A stretch of DNA of 64,000 nucleotides from Bos javanicus (lineage: Eukaryota; Chordata; Mammalia; Artiodactyla; Bovidae). Position 1 is the first letter of the stretch. The number at the start of each line of letters is the position of its first letter. The position numbers and the translations under genes were made by a program. The stretch lies in contig NC_083876.1 of the NCBI RefSeq assembly GCF_032452875.1, positions 8,184,001 through 8,248,000 on the forward strand, written 5' to 3'. The notes below the pieces were generated by a model that was given only the letters and a program-made list of their open reading frames with translations, did no database searches and was not told where the DNA came from. Of the stretch, positions 24,205-33,600 are shown one piece after another.

Positions 24205-24515
24205 GAGAGGCAGTATTGTGTTACAAAATTGAGGACTCTGGCCTCAGAATGCCTGGTTTTGGATCCCCGGCTCCGTCACCCCTGGCTATGTGACCTTGGG
24301 CATGTGTTTTCACCTCTCTAGGCCCAATTACCTTGTCTGTCTATCTATCCATCTGTCTGTCTGTCCGTCCATCCGTTTACCTATCTACCTATCCATCTAC
24401 CTATCTCTAATGGGAATAATATCTATCTAATATTAATGTGAAGATGAAATGACTTAATATGTGACAAGCACTTAGAAGAGTGCCTGGCACACAGTAAGTG
24501 CCAGCCAAGGATCTG
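24205..24515 (+). mobile_element. MIR SINE carrying a tetranucleotide expansion
   Basis: The MIR body is clear on both sides of a 74-bp tetranucleotide tract. On the left: gaggactctggcctcagaatgcctgg, ctatgtgaccttgggcatg and cacctctctaggccc. On the right: taatgggaataat, gaagatgaaatgacttaat and agagtgcctggcacacagtaag. The tract replaces the usual cctcatctgtaaaatgg segment. Confidence 0.85.
24334..24407. repeat. Interrupted (TCTG/TCTA/TCCA)n tetranucleotide array
   Basis: A 4-bp period kept throughout with units tctg, tcta, tcca, tccg and ttac. Imperfect, so probably old and stable. Confidence 0.9.
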
Positions 24516-25114
24516 TGTTACTTTCTTGGAAAGCAGCAGATTTTAATCAATCTCTCTCATCCCAAGAAACCAGCATGATGACTGGCACACAATGAGTATC
24601 AGAGTTGGTTCTCAAAGACAAAGCTATCCACAAACTCCAAACAGCAAACGCCCCAGCAGGCTTCAACGGCAAAATAAAATTGCATGTTTCTGTGACTACC
24701 AGAAAAAAAGCCCAAAATCTATAAGAAAGAAAATGGGGAAAAAACAAAGGGTGGGGGGAGAAAAAGAATTCTCTGTAAAAAGAAACAGAATCTCAGTGGG
24801 ATCTCCTTTCTATCAAACTAAAATGTCCTAGTAACTGGCGTATCTGAATCCCCTCCTGAAATACAGCAGCAGGCCAATTAATTAATATGAAGCTCAGTGG
24901 AAAGGACAATGCTACCTGGAGAACTAAGCAATTCAGGCAGCCTTGCAGCATTTAATTAAGCTACAGACCAAGGAAGAGCATTGACAGTAATTTAGAGCAT
25001 CCTCGGCCAGTGAAGCGTGGGCTCCAAGGCAGGCCTTCTCCGGTCTGCTTTTCACTTGTCTGGCGCTCTCTGCTCACCCATAGGGACCAACAGCATCTAC
25101 TACCAGGCTCTGGT
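24516..25114. other. Unique stretch
   Basis: Overlapping 79- and 66-codon frames on opposite strands are not recognised. Purine-rich sequence near 24700-24790. No repeat recognised. Confidence 0.45.
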
Positions 25115-25125
25115 ACCCACTTACA

Positions 25126-25344
25126 AAGGGATATGGGCTTCCCCGGTGGCTCAGAGGTAAAGTATCTGCCTGCCAATGCAGGAAACATGGGTTGGATGCC
25201 TGGGATGGGATAATCCCCTGGAGGAGGAAATGGCAACCCACTCCAGTATTCTTGCCTGAGAAATCCCATGGACAGAAGAGCCTAGCAGGCTAATCCATAG
25301 GGTCCCAAAGAGTCAGGCATGACTTAGCAATTAAACAACAGTGA
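25126..25344 (+). mobile_element. Bov-tA SINE with 11-bp target duplication
   Basis: Sense copy with gggcttccccggtggctcagagg at its head. Flanks acccacttaca (25115-25125) and acccactttca (25345-25355) match at 10 of 11 bases. Confidence 0.9.
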
Positions 25345-25599
25345 ACCCACTTTCAGACACATATACTGATTCTCAGAGCGTGAGTGCTTTGACTCGCTTT
25401 CCAAGAAACAGGTAATAGAGCATGTGGGGACTAAGGAAGGAAACTGGTAAAAGAGTGTCTTGAAAGTGTGGCACCCACAGTGAATGTGTTGTGGCTGTGA
25501 GCACTTCACATAGAAGAGCTGTCACCAGCGTGGAGGTGTCTCCCCTCTGCAGACCCCAGAGGCCCAACTCAGGCTGGGAAGCATTCATGCCCCTGTAGC

Positions 25600-25809
25600 C
25601 TTCCTTGGTGGCTCAGTGGTAAAAATCCAGCCTGCCAACGCAGGAGACACAGGAGACGCAGGTTTGATCCCTGGGTCGGGAAAATCCGCTTGAGAAGGAA
25701 ATGGCAACCCACTCCAGTATACTTTCCTGGAGAATCCCATGGCCAGAGAAGCCTGGTGGGCTACAGTCCAAGGGGTCACAAGAAGTCAGACATGGCTTAG
25801 CAACAACAA
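25600..25809 (+). mobile_element. Bov-tA SINE with perfect 11-bp target duplication
   Basis: Sense full-length copy. gcccctgtagc occurs at 25589-25599 and again at 25810-25820, directly abutting it. The perfect duplication and near-consensus core suggest a fairly young insertion. Confidence 0.95.
25609..25681 (+). promoter_or_regulatory. Internal Pol III promoter boxes of the 25600 SINE
   Basis: A-box-like tggctcagtgg at 25609-25619 and B-box-like ggtttgatccc at 25671-25681, about 60 bp apart as in the tRNA-derived head of Bov-tA. Whether they fire is unknown. Confidence 0.55.
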
Positions 25810-25973
25810 GCCCCTGTAGCACCTTCTTAGAGTACCTGTGCTGCTCAGCTCCAAGCTCCACTAAACGGGAACCACCCGTGGCCCTCCAGAATTGCTTTGG
25901 ATGAGAGAGCAGGTCCAGGGAAGACCAGATAAAGGGGGCCACAGAGAAAGGCTCATTTTAGGAGAATCCACTC

Positions 25974-26692
25974 CTTTTTTATTAAAGTGTACAGCAAGCG
26001 TTCAGTTACACACACACACACACATATACATACGTATATATATTCTTTTTCAGTTTCTTTCCCATTATAGATTACTACAAGATGTTGAGTATAGGTCCCT
26101 GTGCTATATAGTAGGTCCTGTTGTTTTCCTCTTTTACATATAGTAGTGTTTATCTGTTAATCCCAAACTCCTAATTTATCTCCATTCTCTCCTACCATTC
26201 CCTTTGGTGACCATAAGTTTGCTTTTGAAATCTGTTTTGATTTCAAAAATGAGTTTCTGTTTTGCAACTATTTTCATTTTTATCATTTTTTAGATTCCAC
26301 ATATAAGAGAGATCGTATGGTATTTGTCTTCCTCTGTCTGATTTACTTCACTTACTAGAATAATCTCTAGGTCCATCCACGTTGCTACAAATGGCATCAT
26401 TTCACTCTTTTCATGGCTGAGTAATAGTTGATATGTGCCACATCTTCCTTATCCATTCATCTGTCGATGAACACTTAGGTTGTTTCCATGACTTGGTTCT
26501 TGTAAATAGTGCTACTGTGAAAAATCGAGGTGCATGTATCTTTTCAAATTATGCTTTTCTCTGGATATATGCCCAGGAATGTGATTGCTAGATCATGTGG
26601 TAGCTCTATTTTTAGTTTTTTAAAGAACCTCCATGCTGTCTCCATAGTGGCTGCACCAATTTACATTCCCACCCACAGTGTGGGAGGGTTCC
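25974..26692 (-). mobile_element. L1 LINE 3' end with clear target duplication
   Basis: Antisense L1 starting with poly-T at 25974-25980, running through the 3' UTR into ORF2, and 5'-truncated at gtgggagggttcc. ggagaatccactc is repeated perfectly at 25961-25973 and 26698-26710; extending leftward gives 17 of 18 matches (25956-25973 and 26693-26710). A CA/TA-rich microsatellite (26008-26044) has grown within the 3' UTR. Confidence 0.95.
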
Positions 26693-26710
26693 TTTTGGGA
26701 GAATCCACTC

Positions 26711-28331
26711 TTAGACAAATACAAAAGCCTTGCCCTGTGTTGGATGCCAAATAAAGCTACATGATGGAAAGCTATGACCAAGGGTGAAATGTGTTGTGTT
26801 CTGCATGGCAGATCATATCCCTGAAACAAAACATAAATTCCCTGATGGTGAGGATAAGCTAGCCTCCTTGTGAATTTATTCAGGTCCCTATCCAGATGTG
26901 TTCTTGGGAAAGGGAACAAGTAGAGCTCAATAGGGGCTCACTGAGGGGACTTGCCTTCAGCAAGCAGGGCTCACAAGGCGTCAAGGGCAGTTCACAGCAT
27001 GGATCCACCAAGACCCTGCCTGAGTACCAGGAACTCGGAGACTTAGGATGGCGATCCATCTCTCCCAGCCCCCCAGCAGGGTCCTGCTTCCACTTCCCCT
27101 TCAGTTTTCCCAAAAAAAGGGCACCAGATGAGAATCACTTGGAAAAGGGGACAGATGTCAGTATCTGACTTAAAAAGTGGTTTAAACATAGAAATACACC
27201 CACTGTTTTAGGAAGCTGTGAGATGCTTGATACTTATTCCCAGAACCAAATAAAGAGATGGTCTTTGTGAGAATAAAAGGATAATAGACATGAGATTCTA
27301 GAGCAATGAAAGAGTCCCAGCCTACATAAAGCCTCACATAATATGTAAAAGGATTAACAATGGGAAAATATGTAAAAGAATTAATAATGGGATTATTGAG
27401 GTTTAAACTGCCCAGTATTTATCAGATGACCATAAGCTGCATAAACTAAATCTGACTTTATGAGGTGGAAGCTTTAGTAAGTAATTATGTTAATATTTCC
27501 CAACCACTAGATTAGAACCATATAAGAGAGAGAAAATTGAACACAGCACAGTATCTGCCCTTAAGTAGCTTAAAATACAGAACCAAAGTGATATTGCAAT
27601 TCAAAGCATCTTAAGATACATGGAAGCTGGGTGGTTCAGGTAAAATTCCGTGAGCCAGCAAAGAAAGGGTAGACAAAAAATGAATATATTGAGGTAGATG
27701 AATGAGGAAAATGTGCAAAGGAGAAAAACAAGGCAGGAAGAGAGCTATGGTTAGCAGTCTGGTGGCTGTTTCAGACACAGGGTGTCAGAAACGGGACAAA
27801 GGGAGATGCACCTGGAAAAATTATTGGAACTTTACTCTCTAGAAGATTGCCAAAGGGACTGGGAGACATATTAAAAGATATATCTTTTTTGCTTTTGCCT
27901 GGTAACAGGGTAGTGACACAATTAGAAAATGCTTTGAGCAAGAGATGAGACTGTAATGAAAATCAAGATTGATCTGCCAATGATATCAGTGAAGAGCTGG
28001 CAAGTCCTGGTGCTTAGACAATGCACGCTTCAGCCTTCTCTTCAGGGGTCAGAGCATGAATATCATGCCACCCAGCCACTTGTGTAACAACTGCCGTGTC
28101 TGTGCAGACAGACAAGGTGCAGCAGGAAGCAGGGCTTCTCCAGCCCACAAGGGAAGACCCGCCAGAGAAGCTGGACCTTGTATTGGTTTCTTATGGTGGA
28201 GCCTATATTCAGACAGAGCATGACTGTTTGAATTTGGGCAGGTTACAGAGCTCTTCACACCTCAGTTTCCTTCTGTTCAGAAAGTTTTGCACATTGGTTG
28301 GCATATGGAGAAAAGTCAGTAGCTAGCAGCT
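26711..28331. other. Unique stretch
   Basis: 27341-27394 holds a 27-bp tandem duplication. 28205-28320 has a weak MIR-like order (gaatttgggcaggttac, cctcagtttccttctg). The 90- and 99-codon frames near 26620-27165 are not recognised and partly overlap the L1. Confidence 0.5.
27341..27394. repeat. 27-bp tandem duplication, two copies
   Basis: 27341-27367 and 27368-27394 both begin atatgtaaaag and match at 23 of 27 positions. Confidence 0.8.
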
Positions 28332-28334
28332 ATG

Positions 28335-28375
28335 TAGTTCCTACTTGTAGCAGCTATGACTACAAGTAGGAACTA
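28335..28375. repeat. Perfect hairpin: 16-bp stem, 9-nt loop
   Basis: Left arm tagttcctacttgtag (28335-28350), loop cagctatga, right arm ctacaagtaggaacta (28360-28375). A G-T wobble and a T-A pair extend it by two. The 10-mer agcagctatg occurs at 28325-28334 and again across the loop at 28349-28358. The stem is shorter than a microRNA precursor needs. Confidence 0.93.
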
Positions 28376-28422
28376 TAGACAGTAAATTTACATTGGGTCC
28401 ATGAATATCCTTTTCAGTAAAC

Positions 28423-28458
28423 CAGTGTTTACTGAACTCTCAGTGTTTACTGCACTCT
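28423..28458. repeat. 18-bp tandem duplication, two copies
   Basis: cagtgtttactgaactct and cagtgtttactgcactct, 17 of 18 identical, 48 bp after the hairpin. Confidence 0.88.
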
Positions 28459-30036
28459 CCTTAATTTGATACAGATTCCAAGAAATTCTCAGATATCCCA
28501 AAGACGTCTCAATCCAAGTGGGTAAGGCCTTCACGTTTTGAACTGTGACATTAGTAGACCAAGCAAGCATATTCAGGCAGAGTGGTGTCAAGCAACAGCT
28601 GAACTTCACATATATTCCCCTACTAAAATCCAGAGCAGGATACACTTCCTAGAATCTGTAATCTCTTCCCTGAAAAGGAAAATAACAGTGACTCATCAGC
28701 TACTGGTTTATTCCACAAAAAGGGGCTCTGGAATGATGCTTCTTCTACCCAAGACTACTTTTGCTTCTATTATCCGTAGGTGACAAAGAAGCTCTAATCC
28801 CCTTTGTTCTTAAGATTTCTCTTTGGAGCCTGTCCAGCAGAGCAGAACTGAAGGTCCATCTGCCCTCTCCTGAGCTGGCAGTGCTGGCCTGACATAGAGT
28901 CCCGAGATCTCCTTGGCTGCCCCCATTCTGCTTCCACTTTCCACCTCTTTTCTCTGGCCACTGCCTTTAGGCATATAATTTATGCAAAGTCATCATATTT
29001 TTCCACTACGTGTGTAGTCCAGCTTTTCTTTGCACTCTATTGGGTAATGAAAATAATTGATCCTTGTTGTATTCTTGGTAAAGGTCAGAGAATAGAATCA
29101 TATCAGCTGACTTGAACTGCTTAACTAGCAGCATCATGATTCCCACCCGGGCAACTTGAGAGGGCTGCAGACTGTCAGAATGAAGACAGCTTACCCAGCT
29201 AAGACCCGAGTCGGCATCATATGAAATTGGGCAAAGAGTCCTGGTTATGGCTTTTCAACATCTGTCCCTTTCTCTGAATCTTTCTAAAGGAGAAGAAATG
29301 CAAACTGAAGTGGAACTTTCTCTTGGCATTGTGTATCTTGCTTTCAAAAGTAACGTGGGTTTATTTAGATTTATTTGAACTTTGCCACTTAACCTGACTA
29401 AAGGGGCTTCCTGAAATGTCTAGTCATGGGTATGTACCAATATTTAGTGTGACTTAGGTTACCCTTAATCATTAAAAACATGGAGAAAAGAAAAAAAAGA
29501 TTAGTATTAAGGCTTTGTGATAGGTGTGTAAAACCAATGGAGAGAATGGAGAATTATAAGAAAAACACTAAGGAAATAAAAAGTTGGATTTGATAAATGA
29601 AATTGGCAAGAAATTGCAGAGAAAAAAGCATTAAGAATATAGTTACTCACTGAAAATGAAAAAAAAATGATTAAAATTGACAACAAAAAAATTAACACCT
29701 TGGGGAATAATAAAATACTCACAGAAAGTTTTACAATTTATGGGTTCTTCATTTAGGTCTGTTTGCTCAAGAGGCATAAATGTTAAAATATTCCATGGAG
29801 ATTGAGAGAGTGGTACCATTTTCCAGTATTAAGAAGCCTAAAGAGAAATTCTGCCAAAGGAAACAGAAGTGACTTTGCTTCTAGAGAGTGAGTGGTGAGG
29901 GAAGAGAACGTGAACCTCCTCTCATAAGTTCATTTGTGGCCTGGCTCCTTCACCTGCATCCCCACAGACCCGTCTTCCTGCAACAGCCTCAACACAGCCC
30001 TGCTTCCACACGTCCTCCACCCCACTCACTCCCCAA
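28459..30036. other. Unique stretch
   Basis: A-rich sequence at 29460-29720. No gene or repeat recognised with confidence. Confidence 0.5.
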
Positions 30037-30558
30037 TCTTTTTTTTTTTTTCAATTGAAATGTAGTTGATTTACAATGCTGTGTTAGTTTAAAGTGTTCA
30101 GCAAAGTGATTCAGTTTATATATATGAACTGAATATATAAATTTTTCAGGTTCTATTCTCTTATAGATTATTTAAAAATACTGAGACTAGTCCCCTGTGC
30201 TATACAGTAAGTCCTTGTTGGTTTTATTTATAGTAGTGTATATATTGTTAATCCCAAATGCCTAGTTTAGCCCTCTCCCATTTTTCTCCCTTTTTAACCA
30301 TAAGTTGTTTTTTTTTTTTAATGTGTATGAGTCTTTTTCTGTTTTGTAAATAAGTTCATTTGTATCACTTTTTAGATTGCACATATAAGTGATATCATAT
30401 TGTCTTTTTCTGACCAACTTACTTCGCTCAATACGATAATTTCTAGGTCCATGTCGTCACAGATACCAAGGTTTCATTCTTTTTTGTGTTGAGTTCGATT
30501 GTATATATGTTCCACATCTTCTTTATCGACTCCCTTGTCAGCGAGCACTTGGGTTATT
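30037..30558 (-). mobile_element. L1 LINE 3' end, antisense, 5'-truncated
   Basis: A poly-T run at 30040-30052 followed by gaaatgtagttgatttacaatgc and the familiar order ctgtgctatacagtaagtcc and gattgcacatataagtgatatca. It ends near gcgagcacttgggtt. No target duplication recognised. Confidence 0.9.
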
Positions 30559-32039
30559 AAAGTGGGACTTCGATGTGATGGTCTCCTCCCCAGAAGCACC
30601 GGTGACGGCACCTTCCAGCCTCTCTCTGTGCTTTGAGACTCTGCATCACCGTCCACACCTCCCCTATCCAGCCTTGCCTCTTACCTCTTCTTTACATGAA
30701 CCTTCTCCTGGACTTGGGCCTGTTTGCCTGCCTGTTATCTTGAGGCAGACACCAGCTTAGTTCTACCACCAACACTGGCCTCCCCAAGCAAATCAAGAGC
30801 TTTACATTGATTAAATTCTTCCCTGATGAAAGGAGGCAAAGGAATCATGCTTCTGCTTCCTTATACAGCTTCTGCCCAAACTTGGTTTCTCACCTCTGAA
30901 TCATGGGCCTCCCTGTTACCCTGGCCCACTCTTGTTCCACTGATGCTTCTACAAGACAGGCTGCTAAAAAAAAAGGAGGGGGATAGATAAATAAACAAAC
31001 AAAAAAAGGTTTCCAAGGAAAGGCTGACATTGGCTAGCTTTTCCTGACAGTCCTCATTCTTAATCATGATTTTTTCCTTCTGGTTCTAGACACCTTTCAG
31101 AAATATACTCTTCATTTATAAACCTTATATTTTCCCATCTCTCTTTAACATTTGCCTGATCTCACTGTCCCTCATACACTTTACATCTTTTTTCCTTTCT
31201 CTTAATCCTTTGCTTTAATATCTCCTCACCTACTTGTTTATCCTAATTCCTCCACGATTAATGCTGGGCATCTTCCTTCCTCCTTGTCACAAGGGCTCAT
31301 TTCTGATGGCACTGTGGGAACCCCAAGCTGAAAAGGAGATGCTGCTGACCTGTGCCTTTTTAGCTGCTGTCACCACGGCCGTGTGTGCCAGACACCCCCA
31401 GTGCAGGGGACTGGGCTGTCAGGTGAGGTAGAATGATCCAGAGAAGGGGTTGCCAGAGAGCACCCTTGGATCCAAGTGGAGGAGGCAGTTGTTGTCCCTA
31501 CAAGCATTAAACCAGGAGAAATTGTGTTGGAGCCTTTTCAAAACTGAAATGTGTATAAATGCTTTGTTTTCAAAGCCCTAGTATTTAAATCCACCATGGA
31601 ATCCATTTTACTGTTCGTTTGGGAGTAACTTATTATAAGCAAAAGGAATCAATCAGAAATATAACTCAAAAAAGGGAGGTAGAATTGAGCTCCTGTAAAA
31701 TCTTCACAGTCTTCTCTGGAATTAAATGACCATATAATACCTGTTCTATTACATACATAGTGTTAGTGGCCAACTCTGTTAACCTCTCTGATGAGGTTAA
31801 AGTTGGCATGACTAACATTCTGCTCATTTTTCTTTAACTTACTGTTTATCAAGCCCATGTAACACACAGGTTCTGTGAAATCTGTTCAATCATTACACAT
31901 GAGCAACCATTTCAAAGTCTGCAGCTTTAGATCCTATACCCACATCACAGAATGTTTTGTTCATAATATATGAACATTAGGTGCGCTCAAAGAAAAATTA
32001 AAATGCTTTGAAGGCTGTAGTTTTTGAGTATGTGGGTGT
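30559..32039. other. Unique stretch
   Basis: 30590-30780 is C/T-rich and might be remote L2, but I cannot support that. A-rich tract at 30964-31010. Frames of 60-68 codons are not recognised. Confidence 0.45.
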
Positions 32040-32072
32040 GTACAGTACATGTGTTGGTGAGAGGTGTATATG

Positions 32073-32106
<34 letters not shown>

Positions 32107-33140
32107 TACGGGGTGTGGGGGAGTTGTGTGGTGTGTGAGTGTACGGGCATGTGTTGGTTTGTGTGGTTTGAGGTGTGTGTGATACTTGTGGGATGTGTGG
32201 GATGTGGAGGTTGTGTGGTATGTGAGGTGTGTGTGTGGTGTGTACTGTGTGTGATATGAGCTATGTGGGTGGTATGAGATTATGTATGTGGGGAGATTTT
32301 GTGGTGTGTGTGGTGTGTGGGGGATGTGTGTGGTATGCGTGGTTTGAGGTGTGTGTGGGATTTGTGGGGTTTTCAGTGTGTGTGGTATGAGACTTTGTGT
32401 GGTGTGTGTGGTATGAGTGGTATGTGTGGGAGGGGTGTGTATATGGTGTGTGTGGAGTGTGTGTGGTATGTGGTGTGTGGTATGAAGCACATATGTGGGG
32501 GTGTGGTGTGTATGTAGTTTGACATGTGCATGGTATGTGTAGTATGAGGCATGTGGGGGGCTGTGGTGTGTCTGTGGTGTGTGTGTTTTGACGTGTGTGT
32601 GGTGTGTGTGGTATGAGGCATGTGTGTGGGAGGGTGAGTGGTGTGTCTGTGGTATGTGTGTGTGGGGTGTGTGATATGAGGCATGTGTGTGGAGGTGTAG
32701 TGTATATGTGTGGTGTGTCTGTAGTGTGTGTGGGGGGTAGTGTGTGTGTGGTGTGGGGGAGTGTGGTGTGTGTGGTATGAGGCACGTGTGTGGGGGTATG
32801 GTGTGTGTGGTTTGACGTGTGTGTGGTGTCTGTGGTATGAGGCATGTGTGGGGGTGGTGAGTAGTGTGTGTGGTATGAGGCATGTGTGGGGGGGTGTGGT
32901 GTGTGTATGTGGTGTGTCTGTGGTGTGTGTGCTGTGTCTGTGGTGTGTGGCATGAGGCATGTGTGTGAGGGGTGTGGTGTGTGGTGTGGGGTGTGTGTGT
33001 GGTGTGTCTGTGATGAGTGTGGTTTGACGTGTGTGTGGTGTGTCTGTGGTGTGTGTGGTATGAGGCATGTGTGTGTGCTATGTGGTGTGTGTGCTATGTG
33101 GTGTGTGTGGTATGAGGCATGTGTGTGTGTGGGGGGCTCT
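32040..33140. repeat. 1.1-kb GT-rich minisatellite with modular sub-repeats
   Basis: Almost wholly G and T with scattered A on the plus strand. A pure GT run covers 32076-32105. The marker (t/c)atgaggc recurs at 32543, 32612, 32675, 32776, 32836, 32874, 32951, 33059 and 33111, with spacings from 38 to 108 bp. A second marker ttgacgtgtgtgtggtg occurs at about 32588, 32812 and 33023 (variant at 32519). Few stops form, so frames of 231-325 codons rich in His, Thr and Pro appear on the minus strand; these are artefacts of the repeat. Confidence 0.93.
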
Positions 33141-33394
33141 GCAAGGGTGTGCTGTGTCCTGTGACTGTGAGCGTGCCGTGTCTGCCCCTGGACACTTGCC
33201 CCAGAGTAGAGAGGACACTGGGTGAGGAGGGGCCACAAGCTCTCCAGTCTCCAAGTGGATTAAAGTTTCCTCTGAGCAGAGGCGATAATGGGAACATTTT
33301 CACATGTGGATTCTGTTTAAAAAATGAAATAAGTTGTGTCAGCACTCACCACCATTTCTTGTGGAAGAAACTATTGCAGTAGGAAAGAAAAATG

Positions 33395-33600
33395 AGGCGA
33401 TTATGTGGTGGGCATCGAGCCAAGTACCTTCACAAATGTTGATTTATTGAAACTCCACAACAACCCAGTGTCAGTGTAATTGCCCCATTTTTTCCCTCCT
33501 GAGGAGACTAAGGCTCATAAAGGCCAAGGTCACAGAGGGAATACATGTGAGAGTCAAGACTTAATCCTATCACCTGGACCCCAACCCCACACTCTCTTCT
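33395..33600 (-). mobile_element. MIR SINE, antisense
   Basis: Order: gtgggcatcgagccaagtacc, gatttattgaaactccacaacaaccc, ttgccccattttttccc, aggagactaaggctcataaaggccaaggtcaca, then the reversed head. Typical reverse MIR. Confidence 0.75.

Noticed and set aside
25600..25809. tRNA gene
   Set aside because: The A- and B-box-like motifs belong to the tRNA-derived head of Bov-tA; no cloverleaf with acceptor stem and anticodon arm can be built.
28335..28375. A microRNA precursor
   Set aside because: The stem is 16-18 bp, too short for Drosha/Dicer processing, and no extended pairing lies outside it.
30559..30790. An L2 LINE split by the L1 at 30037-30558
   Set aside because: The C/T-rich resemblance is too vague on both sides to support a family call.
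31987..33238. Minus-strand frames of 298, 325 and 231 codons rich in His, Thr and Pro, looking like a repetitive secreted protein
   Set aside because: They overlap in different frames over the same GT-rich array and have no signal peptide, conserved domain or non-repetitive core. The absence of stops follows from the base composition.
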